A stretch of 64,000 nucleotides of DNA from Maribacter huludaoensis (GCF_029350945.1 NZ_JARKMS010000003.1:124001-188000), one strand, 5' to 3'; positions 7,630 to 16,937 are shown, counted from the first letter of the stretch. Program-made: numbers and translations. Notes: generated by a model not told the origin, from the letters alone.

Positions 7630-8286
7630 ATGGTTGATATGGAGCTTTTAGCATATTTAGAAGAATTTATTTCAGAAAATAGGAAACAACGATTTATAGA
7701 TATTTTGACTCAACGCACAGATTATTTGACCGTTGCGATTGAAGATGTTTATCAAATGCACAATACAAGTGCGGTAGTTAGAAGTTGTGAATCTTTTGGT
7801 GTACAAACGGCACATTTGATAGAAGCCAAAAATGGTCAGCATTTAGATGATGAAATTGCTATGGGAGCCCAGAAATGGGTAGATATCAATAGATATCAAA
7901 ACTCGGAACAAGCAATTGCTTCTTTACGAGAAAAAGGATATAAAATTGTAGCTACCAGTCCGCATGCAGATAGTTCTTTATTGCAAGATTTTAAACTAGA
8001 TGGAAAAACAGCTTTATTTTTTGGGACCGAGAAAAGTGGGTTAAGTGATTATGTACTAGAAAATGCAGACGCCTATTTGAAAATACCCATGGTAGGTTTT
8101 ACCGAAAGTCTTAATATATCTGTTTCCGCGGCTATTATTCTGCAACATTTAACCTCGCAATTAAAAGCTTCGGATGTAGCGTGGATGTTAACAGAAGAAG
8201 AAATGTTGGAAAGAAGGTTAGATTGGACAAAGAAGTCCATTAAGAGTATTGATGACATTTTGGAAAGATATAAGTCTGATAATTAA
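7630..8286 (+). CDS. trmH: tRNA (guanosine-2'-O-)-methyltransferase TrmH, SpoU family
   Basis: Methylates the ribose of G18 in tRNA in TrmH proteins. The 218-residue protein has the three SPOUT motifs: NTSAVVRSCESFGVQ (motif 1, near 50), FFGTEKSGLSDYVL (motif 2, near 128) and IPMVGFTESLNISVSAA (motif 3, near 152), the last forming the AdoMet knot. The C-terminal helices (EEEMLERRLDW) match TrmH rather than RlmB. A second ATG at 7639 is an equally good start. It is divergent from the sirtuin gene. Confidence 0.9.
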   Translation: MVDMELLAYLEEFISENRKQRFIDILTQRTDYLTVAIEDVYQMHNTSAVVRSCESFGVQTAHLIEAKNGQHLDDEIAMGAQKWVDINRYQNSEQAIASLREKGYKIVATSPHADSSLLQDFKLDGKTALFFGTEKSGLSDYVLENADAYLKIPMVGFTESLNISVSAAIILQHLTSQLKASDVAWMLTEEEMLERRLDWTKKSIKSIDDILERYKSDN

Positions 8287-8327
8287 TTTTTTTGTTAACT
8301 TGTTCATCAACAACTAATTAACTGAGC

Positions 8328-8861
8328 ATGTATACCGTATTAATAATTCTTGGAGTAATTGTGGCGTTGATCATTTTTCTAGCGCTAATAGCTCCTAAAA
8401 GTTATCACGTTTCTAGAAATATAGAATTAGAGCATCCGCCGCAACAGGTTTGGCCTCATTTAAAGTTTTTAAAAAAACAGCAAGAATGGTCACCATGGGC
8501 AAGAAAAGACCCTGATATGGAGCTTACTTTTACCGGAATTGATGGTGAAGTAGGGGCTACCAGCCATTGGAACGGTAATAAGGAAGTAGGTGAAGGGGAA
8601 CAAGAAATTACAAGAATTGTAGAAGGTGAACGAATTGAACAAGATTTACGATTTTTGAAGCCCTATAAGTCGCAATCTGATTGTTACATGAATCTAGAAT
8701 CCTTAGCTGAGGGTAGAAGTAAGGTAACTTGGGGATTTTCTGGAAACAACAAGTTTCCTATGAGTATTATGATGTTGTTCATGTCCATGGATAAAATGGT
8801 TGGAAAGGATTTTGAAGCCGGGCTGGAGAATCTTAAAACTAATTTAAATAAAGAAATATGA
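8328..8861 (+). CDS. SRPBCC family protein with N-terminal membrane anchor
   Basis: A 177-residue protein with an N-terminal hydrophobic helix (about 3-22) followed by the START/Bet v1-type fold of SRPBCC proteins: SRNIELEHPPQQVWPHLKFL and WSPWARKDPDM are the usual opening blocks of polyketide cyclase-like members. These fold around a hydrophobic cavity and bind lipids or other apolar ligands; the ligand here cannot be told. The stop overlaps the VOC gene by four bases (ATGA), so the two are translated together. Confidence 0.85.
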   Translation: MYTVLIILGVIVALIIFLALIAPKSYHVSRNIELEHPPQQVWPHLKFLKKQQEWSPWARKDPDMELTFTGIDGEVGATSHWNGNKEVGEGEQEITRIVEGERIEQDLRFLKPYKSQSDCYMNLESLAEGRSKVTWGFSGNNKFPMSIMMLFMSMDKMVGKDFEAGLENLKTNLNKEI

Positions 8862-9223
8862 TAGCATGGTTTGAAATTCCTGTAGCAGATATGGAGCGAG
8901 CCCAAAAATTCTATGAGTCTATTTTAGATGTTTCCATTACTGTGAATAATTTTGGGGAATTTGTAATGGGACTTTTTCCGGATAAACAAACCGTTGGTCA
9001 GGCAAATGGGGCTTTGGTGCAACATGCACAGTATGTGCCCAGTCTTACTGATGGGGTGCTGGTGTATTTGGCATGCGAAGATGCTTCAACAGTGTTGAAC
9101 AAAGTTGAAAAAGCAGGAGGACAAGTATTGCAGACCAAAACCGATATTGGTGAAGGGCATGGTTTTATGGGGCTTCTAAAAGATACGGAAGGTAATAAGA
9201 TAGCCGTTCATTCAAATTCTTAA
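8858..9223 (+). CDS. VOC family protein (glyoxalase/bleomycin-resistance fold)
   Basis: A 121-residue protein built of two beta-alpha-beta-beta-beta units. It starts WFEIPVADMERAQKFYESIL, the usual first block of the family, and ends GFMGLLKDTEGNKIAVHS, where a metal ligand is expected. The substrate is unknown; glyoxalase, dioxygenase and drug-binding members share the fold. Start overlaps the SRPBCC stop by ATGA. Confidence 0.87.
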   Translation: MIAWFEIPVADMERAQKFYESILDVSITVNNFGEFVMGLFPDKQTVGQANGALVQHAQYVPSLTDGVLVYLACEDASTVLNKVEKAGGQVLQTKTDIGEGHGFMGLLKDTEGNKIAVHSNS

Positions 9224-9233
9224 TGTTAGACCA

Positions 9234-10925
9234 TTAACTTTTAAGTTCTAAAAGGGCAACCTCCAAATCATTTTCTAAAATAATGCTAGCGTTTTTGACC
9301 AAAACTTCAGTATTGGAATAGCGGTCATATAGCTTGGTGCCATCTCCAAAAATTCCTTTTACTGAAATTACTTTTTTGCCTTTTGGTAAATCTAATCCAA
9401 TTACAACTTTATCTACATATTCATTTTTGGTAAAATATCTGCTAAACACATAAGGGGCTTTTGAAATTCTTTTATGAATTCCTGCTCCTATTGCCGGGTG
9501 ATCATTTCTAAAAGTACCTAGCTTCTGCCAATGGGCTAATGTTTCCTTAGTTTTGGGCACGCTGTCCAGTTCTTCCCAATTCATGAAAGAACGTAAGGTG
9601 GCATCACCTTCTGTACCTTCAATGATTAAGTTTCGGGCAGTTTCATCGCCATAATAGATTTGTGAAGCTCCTGGTGTTAGTAACAACACGTTGGCAGCTC
9701 TTTTCGGGTCGGTTCTTTCTTGGTCAAATGGTTGGCCGTCGTCATGAGAGGTTAGGTAGTTTAAGACACTTTTGTTCTTGAATTTTGTATGCAATAGTTT
9801 GCTATATTTCGTAAAAATTGTTTCATAATCTTTTTGTGCATCTGTTTTTAACTCAAAGTTGATAAGACTTTTAAATCCATTATCAAAATAGTTTACCTTT
9901 TTGTCGCCAAGGTCAAATTCTTGTCCGCCAGAAATACCATAGTTATATACTTCGCCCACCATATAAAAAGGGTTGTCGTCCAAAACTTTGTCTTTGTTTT
10001 TCTTTTTCCAAAGCTCAAAAGCCAATGCAGCTTCTTTGTATAATTCTGCCCAAGAGTTTTCATTGGCATGCTTAACGGTGTCTACCCTAAATCCATCCAC
10101 ACCATATTTATTAACGTAATCCGTTAGCCATTTAATAATGTAAAAGCGAGGAGCTCTTGGGTATCCAGTTCGGTCAAAAAATAGTTCAAGTTCTTCAAGC
10201 TCTTCACTTAACCTACCTTCAGTTTTCCATTTTGCAAGTAGGGCATCAGGTAAATTTACGGCGGCATCAGATTCCGTTCGTATATCAGGAAGGTTTGCTA
10301 CCAAGGTGCAAGCTGTAGTGTTTTCATAGGTAGTAAACTCACAAGTAGGAGAGGTACGTACCCATTCTTCTGGCCAAACGGGGTCTTCTTCCGTAACAGG
10401 ACCGGTATGATTTAGAACAACATCCAACAAAATTCTAATACCGTTTTCATGGGCAGTTTTTATTAACGTATCCATGTCTTTGTCCGTACCAAAGTTAGGG
10501 TCAAGGGTAGTCCAGTCTTTTGCCCAGTAACCATGGTAACCATAAGTGTTGCCAGTGCCTTCATCCGTAGCGCCGTGTATTTGTTCTACCACAGGTGTAA
10601 ACCAAATAGCATTTACGCCAAGGTCCGTAAAATAGCCTTCGTTGATTTTATCGGTAATACCTTGAATATCTCCACCTAAGAAACCTCTAAGTTTTCCGGT
10701 TTCTTCATCTCTTTCAAAATTTATATCATTGTCCGTATTGCCGTTATTAAAACGATCCGTAAGAAGAAAATAAACAGTTGCGGCTTCCCATTGAAAATTG
10801 GGGTTCTTTTTGGAGATTTCTACTGCATCGTTACTTGTGGCAATAGTTTCTGATTTTTCTTTGCTTTTTGGTTGGCAAGAAATCAATGCTATAAAAAATA
10901 GCCCTAGTACTAATACATTTTTCAT
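9234..10925 (-). CDS. secreted lipoprotein alpha-amylase family enzyme (GH13)
   Basis: Hydrolyses alpha-glucan bonds. The 563-residue protein has a lipobox (IALISC, Cys17), so it is a lipoprotein, probably on the cell surface or in the periplasm. The GH13 barrel motifs are present in order: DVVLNH (168-173), GFRVDTVKH with nucleophile Asp282, GEVYNYG with acid/base Glu325, and TSHDD with Asp395. The insertion at about 190-265 with two Cys (195 and 206) may be disulfide-linked. No SusC/D pair lies beside it, so it is not in a standard glucan-use locus. Exact substrate not determined. Confidence 0.92.
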   Translation of the reverse strand: MKNVLVLGLFFIALISCQPKSKEKSETIATSNDAVEISKKNPNFQWEAATVYFLLTDRFNNGNTDNDINFERDEETGKLRGFLGGDIQGITDKINEGYFTDLGVNAIWFTPVVEQIHGATDEGTGNTYGYHGYWAKDWTTLDPNFGTDKDMDTLIKTAHENGIRILLDVVLNHTGPVTEEDPVWPEEWVRTSPTCEFTTYENTTACTLVANLPDIRTESDAAVNLPDALLAKWKTEGRLSEELEELELFFDRTGYPRAPRFYIIKWLTDYVNKYGVDGFRVDTVKHANENSWAELYKEAALAFELWKKKNKDKVLDDNPFYMVGEVYNYGISGGQEFDLGDKKVNYFDNGFKSLINFELKTDAQKDYETIFTKYSKLLHTKFKNKSVLNYLTSHDDGQPFDQERTDPKRAANVLLLTPGASQIYYGDETARNLIIEGTEGDATLRSFMNWEELDSVPKTKETLAHWQKLGTFRNDHPAIGAGIHKRISKAPYVFSRYFTKNEYVDKVVIGLDLPKGKKVISVKGIFGDGTKLYDRYSNTEVLVKNASIILENDLEVALLELKS

Positions 10926-10976
10926 TTCCCTGTTATTTGCAATAAAACTATAACAAGGATTCCATTTTAAAAAATA

Positions 10977-11747
10977 TTATTTCTTTCTATTAAGAACTTT
11001 GTACTCCTCATAACAGCTACTTATGGCGTCAAGTATCTGAAGGTCATTGGCTGTAGTTATAAAAGATTTGGAATAATTGCAGTTATTTAAAATATCCTGA
11101 ATGTCCACTTTTTCCAATTGAAGGAACTCCGTAAGTGTTTCCCTGTCAAATTTAGAGGCGAGGAGATTGCGAATATCGTCATCTTCCCTCATTTGTCTAA
11201 GCTTGCGCATTTGTGCAGGTTTTTTGCCAAAGAGGTTTCGCAGTAAGTCTGCAGGATTTAGAATAGCGCCCAACACTTTTGTTACGGCACTTGGATTTTT
11301 GTTGCCGCCTTCATAGCTCACGCCTAAGCCAGAGATACTATATTGGTAGGCATTGTTTATTGGTAGGTTCTTTACATCGATCTCAAGATATCCTGTAAGC
11401 TGATAGGGTCTAACAATAACCTCTTCAAGAGCATATGCAAGCTCGGTAAGTGCTATTTCTGTATTTTCAAACTTGAACATATCGTTGGTAACCCTAACTT
11501 TTTGAGATTTAAAGCCTAGAAAAGAAAAGTATAACGTGTCGTTTACAGCTGCGGTTATTGAAAATTCTCCTTTTTCATTGGTAATTGTTCCAAAAACTTG
11601 ATTAAGATTTACAACGTGAACACTCTCTAAAGGCTCGTTGGATTGCGCATTTATAACAACGGCTTTAAGTTTTTGACCTTCTTCGGTTTCCTGTGAGAAA
11701 CCTAAAAAAGATAACAATATAAGTGCAAGCGATAATAAATATTTCAT
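10977..11747 (-). CDS. CarboxypepD_reg-like domain protein, exported
   Basis: The 256-residue protein starts at the ATG at 11747, which opens a signal peptide (MKYLLSLALILLSFLGFSQ). Residues about 26-105 form a carboxypeptidase-regulatory-like beta-sandwich (VVINAQSNEPLESVHVVNLN, TNEKGEFSI, YFSFLGFKSQKVRV), the domain also found at the start of TonB receptors. The C-terminal 150 residues are helical and charged, with no barrel, so this is not a receptor. It probably works in the periplasm or outer membrane; the role is unknown. Confidence 0.8.
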   Translation of the reverse strand: MKYLLSLALILLSFLGFSQETEEGQKLKAVVINAQSNEPLESVHVVNLNQVFGTITNEKGEFSITAAVNDTLYFSFLGFKSQKVRVTNDMFKFENTEIALTELAYALEEVIVRPYQLTGYLEIDVKNLPINNAYQYSISGLGVSYEGGNKNPSAVTKVLGAILNPADLLRNLFGKKPAQMRKLRQMREDDDIRNLLASKFDRETLTEFLQLEKVDIQDILNNCNYSKSFITTANDLQILDAISSCYEEYKVLNRKK

Positions 11748-11781
11748 TCTATTGACAGCATAATTAGGTTGCAAACAAAAC

Positions 11782-11808
11782 AAAAAAAATACGCCGAAGC
11801 GTATTTTT
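11782..11808 (-). terminator. intrinsic terminator of the DEAD-box helicase gene
   Basis: On the minus strand an 8-bp stem, AAATACGC / GCGTATTT, is capped by a TTCG tetraloop and followed by a long T run, 14 bases past the helicase stop. Confidence 0.9.
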
Positions 11809-11821
11809 AATATACAATTAA

Positions 11822-13639
11822 CTAAAAGAAATCTCCCTTTCTTTTATTACTACGTCTTTTTCCGGAATTAGGAGAGCTAGATTCACTACGTTCGCGTCTT
11901 CTTCCTTTTGACTCGCCGCCATCTCTTCTGCCTCTTCCACCACGGTCATCATCTCTTCTGCCTCCGTTTCTTTTTCCTCTAAAACCGCTACCGCCGCTTC
12001 TGCGTCGGTTACCGCCGCCACCGCCAGGGTTTTTGGAAACTTCAACGTTTACGAATCTTCCGTCAACCTTAAAGTCGGTAAATTTATCTAAAATTTGTTG
12101 GGTTACTTCAGCTTCGGTATTAAAGAAAGAAAAACTCTCTTTTACATCAACTTTAAAAACATCTTCTTGGCCCAGACCAACAGTATCCCTGATGAAGTCT
12201 TTTAAAGACATCCAGTCATAACCATCTCTTTCACCAACATTAACGAAATAACGTACGGCACCACTTGTTGGTATTTCGGCTCTATCCCTTCCTTCACCAC
12301 GATCTCTGCCGTTATCGGAAGAATTCAAATCTTTAGACTTGTTGTAATAGTTAAAGAATCTAGTAAATTCTACAGAAACTATTTTCTTGATCAATTCTTC
12401 GCGATCAATACCTTCTAAAACATCGTTGATGGCAGGTAAATAGGCATCAACATCTTCATTGATCTCGGTATCCTTAATTTTATTAGCTAAGTGATATAGT
12501 TGAATCTCACAGATTTCCATTCCCGTAGGAATTTTTTTAAGTAGAAATTTCTGATTGATCTTATTTTCAATAGCTCTAATTTTACGTTGCTCGCTACGGG
12601 TAACAATAACCATAGAAATACCGGATTTACCAGCTCTACCGGTTCTACCGCTACGGTGTGTGTAAGTTTCGATCTCATCTGGTAATTGGTAATTGATAAC
12701 GTGTGTAATATCATCAACATCAATACCACGTGCAGCAACATCAGTAGCTACAAGCATTTGAATTTGCTTTTTACGGAAAGAGTTCATTACCAAATCTCTT
12801 TGGTTTTGACTTAAATCTCCGTGTAATGCACCTGCATTATAACCGTCTTCAATTAATTTTTCGGCAACTTTTTGAGTATCACGTTTTGTTCTACAGAAAA
12901 TAACCGAAAATATATCTGGGTTGGTATCTGCCAATCTTTTTAGTGCAGGGTAACGATCTCTACCACCAACAACATAATATTCATGTTGTACGGTAGATGC
13001 CCCGGAATTTTTTGCTCCCACTGTAATTTCTTGTGGCGAGTGCATGAATTTCTTGGCAATAGTTGCAACTTCTCTAGGCATAGTTGCAGAGAACAACCAT
13101 GTAGATTTATCATTAGGCGTACCAGAAAGAATTTCTTTAATATCTTCCATAAAGCCCATGTTCAGCATTTCATCTGCCTCATCAAGAACACAATAGTCAA
13201 TTTTAGAAATATCAACAAGTCGTCTGCTGATCATATCTTTCATTCTACCTGGGGTAGCTACAATAATTTGAGCACCTCTTTTAATTTGTCTTGCTTGTTC
13301 TGTAATACTTGCACCACCATAAATGGCAACTACATTGATATTACGTTCGTATTTTGAATACGCTTGCATTTCTTTCGTGATCTGTAAGCAAAGCTCACGA
13401 GTAGGAGATAGTATTAAACCTTGTGTGGTTCTACTGTTACTATCAATTTTTTGAATTAATGGAAAACCGAATGCTGCGGTTTTTCCCGTACCTGTCTGCG
13501 CTAGGGCAACTAGATCCGTTTCACTTTCCAATAAAATTGGGATTGCTTTTTCTTGTACTTCTGATGGGGTTTCAAAACCCATATCAGTAATAGCATCTAA
13601 TAAGGACTTTTCTAGTCCCAGTGCTTCAAACTTTGTCAT
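11822..13639 (-). CDS. DEAD-box ATP-dependent RNA helicase with DbpA-type RNA-binding domain
   Basis: A 605-residue helicase of the DeaD/CsdA type. Motifs in order: Q motif near the N terminus, Walker A AQTGTGKT, PTRELCLQ, TPGRMKD, VLDEADEML, SATMP, then in the second RecA domain DVAARGID and HRSGRTGRAGKSG. Residues of about 480-555 match the DbpA RNA-binding (RRM-like) domain, and the last 65 residues are a Gly/Arg-rich basic tail that would bind RNA loosely. Such enzymes unwind rRNA during ribosome assembly and in the cold. The gene has a leader of about 105 nt. A single-gene unit. Confidence 0.95.
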   Translation of the reverse strand: MTKFEALGLEKSLLDAITDMGFETPSEVQEKAIPILLESETDLVALAQTGTGKTAAFGFPLIQKIDSNSRTTQGLILSPTRELCLQITKEMQAYSKYERNINVVAIYGGASITEQARQIKRGAQIIVATPGRMKDMISRRLVDISKIDYCVLDEADEMLNMGFMEDIKEILSGTPNDKSTWLFSATMPREVATIAKKFMHSPQEITVGAKNSGASTVQHEYYVVGGRDRYPALKRLADTNPDIFSVIFCRTKRDTQKVAEKLIEDGYNAGALHGDLSQNQRDLVMNSFRKKQIQMLVATDVAARGIDVDDITHVINYQLPDEIETYTHRSGRTGRAGKSGISMVIVTRSEQRKIRAIENKINQKFLLKKIPTGMEICEIQLYHLANKIKDTEINEDVDAYLPAINDVLEGIDREELIKKIVSVEFTRFFNYYNKSKDLNSSDNGRDRGEGRDRAEIPTSGAVRYFVNVGERDGYDWMSLKDFIRDTVGLGQEDVFKVDVKESFSFFNTEAEVTQQILDKFTDFKVDGRFVNVEVSKNPGGGGGNRRRSGGSGFRGKRNGGRRDDDRGGRGRRDGGESKGRRRERSESSSPNSGKRRSNKRKGDFF

Positions 13640-13681
13640 AAATATGTTATACTAAATCGCAAATATGAATGTTGCATAGAG

Positions 13682-13691
13682 CGATTATCGT
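13682..13691 (-). promoter_or_regulatory. 10-base leader motif shared with rplS
   Basis: The minus strand reads ACGATAATCG (nearly palindromic) in the helicase leader, 42 bases before the start codon. The same 10 bases occur about 40 bases before the start of rplS. The role is unknown; it could be an RNA hairpin or a protein site. Confidence 0.3.
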
Positions 13692-13749
13692 TTGTAACCT
13701 ATTTAGACTCAGCGCAACACATGCTATACCAGCGGCGTTAATTAAGCGG

Positions 13750-13757
13750 CAAAGGTA
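13750..13757 (-). promoter_or_regulatory. -7 promoter box of the DEAD-box helicase gene
   Basis: The minus strand reads TACCTTTG, a match to TAnnTTTG, and predicts a 5' leader of about 105 nt. Confidence 0.5.
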
Positions 13758-13799
13758 CTGCTAATAATTGAATCAGTATAATTTAATTGAAAAGTAATA

Positions 13800-14444
13800 T
13801 TATGGTGCCAGCGTATAACCGTATATAGATAGGAAAGTACCCGTTATACCAAAGACGATCATGAGTACAATTAAACTTTTTTGTAGTGCAGGACTGTCAT
13901 AAATGATGATACATACAGCGCCCAGAACAATACAAATTTGAAAAAATAGTAGGGCGTAGTCAAATTTTTTGGTGGCATAATCATAGGTTTGGGTCAACTT
14001 TTCCCATTGTTTTACTCCGGTGATCTTTCCCATTTTACCTTCTATGTCCTGTACCCAGTTTTCTTTACCTACGGTAGTAGAGCCCAATAATATTTCTGTT
14101 TTCTCAGACTCGTATTTGGTTATTTTTTTTTCAACTTCTGCCATTTTAAGTTCAATCGCTTCAATTTTATCATCGGTGACGATACCACTTTCAATTAAAG
14201 CCTTTAAATAGTCAAGTTCACTCTCTTTTAGACTTTCTTTGATACTCTTGGATTGATACCAACTAGAATAGCTGACAACGTTATTGTGTGCGATCATCAT
14301 TTCTTCTTCTAGCTCTCCGTTTACCATTTGTGATATGGCCATTAGCGCTGCAAATAGTGCTATAAGTACTCCGCCTATAGCTTCTGCACGTTCAGATGCA
14401 ACCGATACTTCTACGGTTTCGTTATTTTTCTTACCCTGTAACAT
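13800..14444 (-). CDS. DUF4337-like membrane protein
   Basis: A 214-residue protein with one hydrophobic segment near residues 24-42 and two near the C terminus (about 162-182 and 189-210). The part between is helical and charged, with the block AHNNVVSYSSWYQSKSIKES, which resembles DUF4337 proteins. It overlaps the rdgB-like gene upstream by 14 bases and should be co-transcribed with it. Function unknown; the pair may reflect transcriptional convenience only. Confidence 0.75.
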   Translation of the reverse strand: MLQGKKNNETVEVSVASERAEAIGGVLIALFAALMAISQMVNGELEEEMMIAHNNVVSYSSWYQSKSIKESLKESELDYLKALIESGIVTDDKIEAIELKMAEVEKKITKYESEKTEILLGSTTVGKENWVQDIEGKMGKITGVKQWEKLTQTYDYATKKFDYALLFFQICIVLGAVCIIIYDSPALQKSLIVLMIVFGITGTFLSIYGYTLAP

Positions 14445-15018
14445 GAATACTGTTTAAATATGTAATCAATTTTTTAAATGCTTGCGCCCTATGGCTTATT
14501 TCATTTTTTATGGATAGCGGTAATTCTGCAAATGTTTCGTTATATCCGTTTGGTTGAAAAATGGGGTCATAGCCAAAACCGTTTTCACCTCTCTTGCTTT
14601 CTATAATTGTACCCTCAATTTTGCCCTCAAATATATGTGTTTTGCCATTTAAGTTTAAAGCGATGACTGTTTTGAAATGAGCGGACCTATCTTTTTTTCC
14701 ATTAAGATTGGTCAATAGTTTGTTCATATTGGCATTAGAATCGTTATTGGGACCGGCATATCGTGCAGAATAAACACCAGGTTCTCCATTGAGCGCGTTT
14801 ACTATAAGTCCCGTATCATCTGCAAAACAAGATAGGTCATAGTGTTTGGTCACAAAATTTGCTTTTAGTTTTGCATTGCCCTCAAGGGTAGTCGCGGTTT
14901 CGGGTATGTCCTCGGTACAACCTATGGTTTCTAAATTTATGAGTTCTATTTGGGAGGGTACCAAAGGTTGAACTTCTTTTAATTTATTTGGGTTGTGTGT
15001 AGCAAAAACTAACTTCAT
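14431..15018 (-). CDS. rdgB: non-canonical purine NTP pyrophosphatase (RdgB/Ham1)
   Basis: Hydrolyses dITP, ITP and XTP to the monophosphates and so keeps deaminated purines out of DNA and RNA. The 195-residue length is typical. Motifs: VFATHNPNKLKEVQ (SHR/THN-NK nucleotide-binding start, residues 4-17), CFADDTGLIVNALNGEPGVY with the metal-binding Asp pair (about 65-84), and GENGFGYDPIF (near 145), plus the SHRAQAF block near the end that recognises the base. It is divergent from the ICMT-like gene across 59 bases. Confidence 0.95.
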   Translation of the reverse strand: MKLVFATHNPNKLKEVQPLVPSQIELINLETIGCTEDIPETATTLEGNAKLKANFVTKHYDLSCFADDTGLIVNALNGEPGVYSARYAGPNNDSNANMNKLLTNLNGKKDRSAHFKTVIALNLNGKTHIFEGKIEGTIIESKRGENGFGYDPIFQPNGYNETFAELPLSIKNEISHRAQAFKKLITYLNSIHVTG

Positions 15019-15077
15019 GTTAACGATTTGGAATCTGGTTTGTCAATTTACAGCATCAAAAGTAGTAATTTTATAAA

Positions 15078-15530
15078 ATGGAGTTAAAAGTACCACCTGC
15101 TTTAGTGTTTTTATGTTTTGCATTATTGATGTATTTGTTGGCTGAGTTTTTACCAATTGGTTATTTCGATTTTTTCGGTAGACTGTTGCTAACCAAAATT
15201 TTAGTGGGTGTTGGCGTAATAATTGCACTTTTTGCGTTGTTTCAATTTAGAAAATCAAAGACGACTATAGACCCAACAAAACCGGAGAAAGCTTCTGAAT
15301 TGGTTGTTGACGGAATATTTAAATATTCTAGAAACCCTATGTATTTGGCCATGCTTCTTATTCTATTGGCGTTAGGTGTATTTTTAGGAAATGCCTTTAA
15401 TACGCTGGTCGCTGCAGGTTTTGTGAGCTATATGAACAAATTCCAAATTGTTCCTGAAGAGAGAATTCTCTTGAATAAATTTGGGCGTTCCTACAAAGAT
15501 TATTGTATATTAACCAGACGCTGGTTTTAA
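15078..15530 (+). CDS. isoprenylcysteine carboxyl methyltransferase-like (ICMT/PEMT) membrane protein
   Basis: A 150-residue protein with about four hydrophobic segments (about 7-23, 42-60, 88-108 and 112-124). The block YSRNPMYLAMLLILLALGV and the C-terminal EERILLNKFGRSYKDYC are the AdoMet-binding signature of the ICMT/PEMT superfamily. Bacterial members methylate unknown small or lipid substrates; there is no protein prenylation known here. The neighbours give no clue to the substrate. Confidence 0.85.
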   Translation: MELKVPPALVFLCFALLMYLLAEFLPIGYFDFFGRLLLTKILVGVGVIIALFALFQFRKSKTTIDPTKPEKASELVVDGIFKYSRNPMYLAMLLILLALGVFLGNAFNTLVAAGFVSYMNKFQIVPEERILLNKFGRSYKDYCILTRRWF

Positions 15531-15623
15531 AGCATTGCATATACAATTATTGATTGCGCTTATAATTATAAATATTAACTAATTAGCTTATAATTTAATA
15601 TATTAGCATTTTAACTAATAATC

Positions 15624-16229
15624 ATGATAGCTATAATTACCGGAGATATTATTAATTCTGAAAACCACCCTAGTCAACAATGGATGGATCTTTTGAAGAA
15701 TTATTTCAACCAATTTGGTGCATCGCCAATGAATTGGGAGATTTATCGGGGTGATGAGTTTCAACTGAAGGTTACTGAAAAAAGTGCGCTCTTCACAGCT
15801 ATTCGCATAAAGGCAATGCTGAAGACCATAAAAGGTTTGGATGTAAGAATGGGTATAGGTATTGGTCTGGAAACATACATTGGTACCGGTGTAACAGAAT
15901 CTAACGGACCGGCATACCAGCGTTCTGGCAGAAATTTTGAGACACTTAGGGAAAGCAAGGTAAACCTGAGTATTGCAACAGGTGAAACGGCACATGATCG
16001 TACATTGAATTTAATGTTACGTCTAGCTTTGGATTTTATGGATGATTGGAGCGTTGTTTCTGCAGAAATAGTAACCTTGTCACTAGACTACCCGCATTAT
16101 TCGCAAAAGGAGATTGCACAACGGTTAGGTATTAAACAATCTGCTGTAAGTCAGCGTTTAAAAAGAGCAAGATTAGACTTGGTTTTAGATGTATTGTCAT
16201 ATTATAAAGAATTAATTGCCGGTAAATAA
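15624..16229 (+). CDS. SatD family protein with C-terminal helix-turn-helix
   Basis: A 201-residue protein that starts MIAIITGDIINSENHPSQQW, the opening block of the SatD family. Residues of about 155-190 form a sigma-region-4-like helix-turn-helix (YSQKEIAQRLGIKQSAVSQR LKRAR), so it may bind DNA. It is two bases from the DUF3307 membrane protein gene; SatD and DUF3307 genes commonly lie side by side. The function of the pair is not established, and no target is visible. Confidence 0.85.
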   Translation: MIAIITGDIINSENHPSQQWMDLLKNYFNQFGASPMNWEIYRGDEFQLKVTEKSALFTAIRIKAMLKTIKGLDVRMGIGIGLETYIGTGVTESNGPAYQRSGRNFETLRESKVNLSIATGETAHDRTLNLMLRLALDFMDDWSVVSAEIVTLSLDYPHYSQKEIAQRLGIKQSAVSQRLKRARLDLVLDVLSYYKELIAGK

Positions 16230-16231
16230 AT

Positions 16232-16930
16232 ATGTTGATTTTTATAAAACTAGTATTGGCTCATTTAATAGGGGACTTCGTTTTACAGCCAACCAGGTGG
16301 GTACTTCATAAGCAAGCGAACAAGGTAAAATCTAAATTTTTATACATTCATGTGTTATTGCATTTTGCACTGTATATGCTCATTTTATGGCATTTGTCTT
16401 TATGGAAAATAGCATTGATCGTTACTATAGCCCATTTTATAATAGACCTGTTGAAATTATACTCTAATGGTTTTTTTAAAATGAAAAGTATACCCTTTTT
16501 TATTGATCAGGTATTGCATATCCTAGTTATATATTGTTGTGCTTTTTATACGGATCTTTACGCCCATACCTTATTATTATTCAAAAATCTAGATTGGTAT
16601 TTGCTAACGGCAATCGTATTTGTAACCTATCCGGCGGCAATTATAATGGGTATGATTTTAGAAGGGATGTCCAATCAGATCGAAACGGATCATAAATCGT
16701 TACCTAATGCAGGTAAGTATATTGGTATAATAGAAAGATTATTTGTTTTGATTTTTATAGTACTCGGTAGATGGGAGGTTATTGGTTTACTGATCGCTGC
16801 AAAATCTGTTTTTAGATTCAATGATCTAAAAGAGCGCAATAATAGAAAATTAACAGAATACATTTTAATAGGTACTTTGGTAAGTTTTGGCTTGGCGATC
16901 TTAGCAGGTCTTTTATATATTTCTAAATAA
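16232..16930 (+). CDS. DUF3307 domain membrane protein
   Basis: A 232-residue integral membrane protein with about six hydrophobic segments. The first 130 residues match DUF3307: HLIGDFVLQPTRWVLHKQAN near the N terminus and IAHFIIDLLKLY near 75, giving conserved His and Asp residues (HxxxDF and HFxxD). These may bind a metal; that is inference. It follows SatD by two bases and precedes the hydrolase gene by seven, so one operon. Confidence 0.85.
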   Translation: MLIFIKLVLAHLIGDFVLQPTRWVLHKQANKVKSKFLYIHVLLHFALYMLILWHLSLWKIALIVTIAHFIIDLLKLYSNGFFKMKSIPFFIDQVLHILVIYCCAFYTDLYAHTLLLFKNLDWYLLTAIVFVTYPAAIIMGMILEGMSNQIETDHKSLPNAGKYIGIIERLFVLIFIVLGRWEVIGLLIAAKSVFRFNDLKERNNRKLTEYILIGTLVSFGLAILAGLLYISK

Positions 16931-16937
16931 AGGAACA

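Noticed and set aside
11818-12045. Short minus-strand frame with Glu/Ala-rich product within the helicase tail
   Set aside because: It is a second frame of the Gly/Arg-rich repetitive tail region and reflects base composition.
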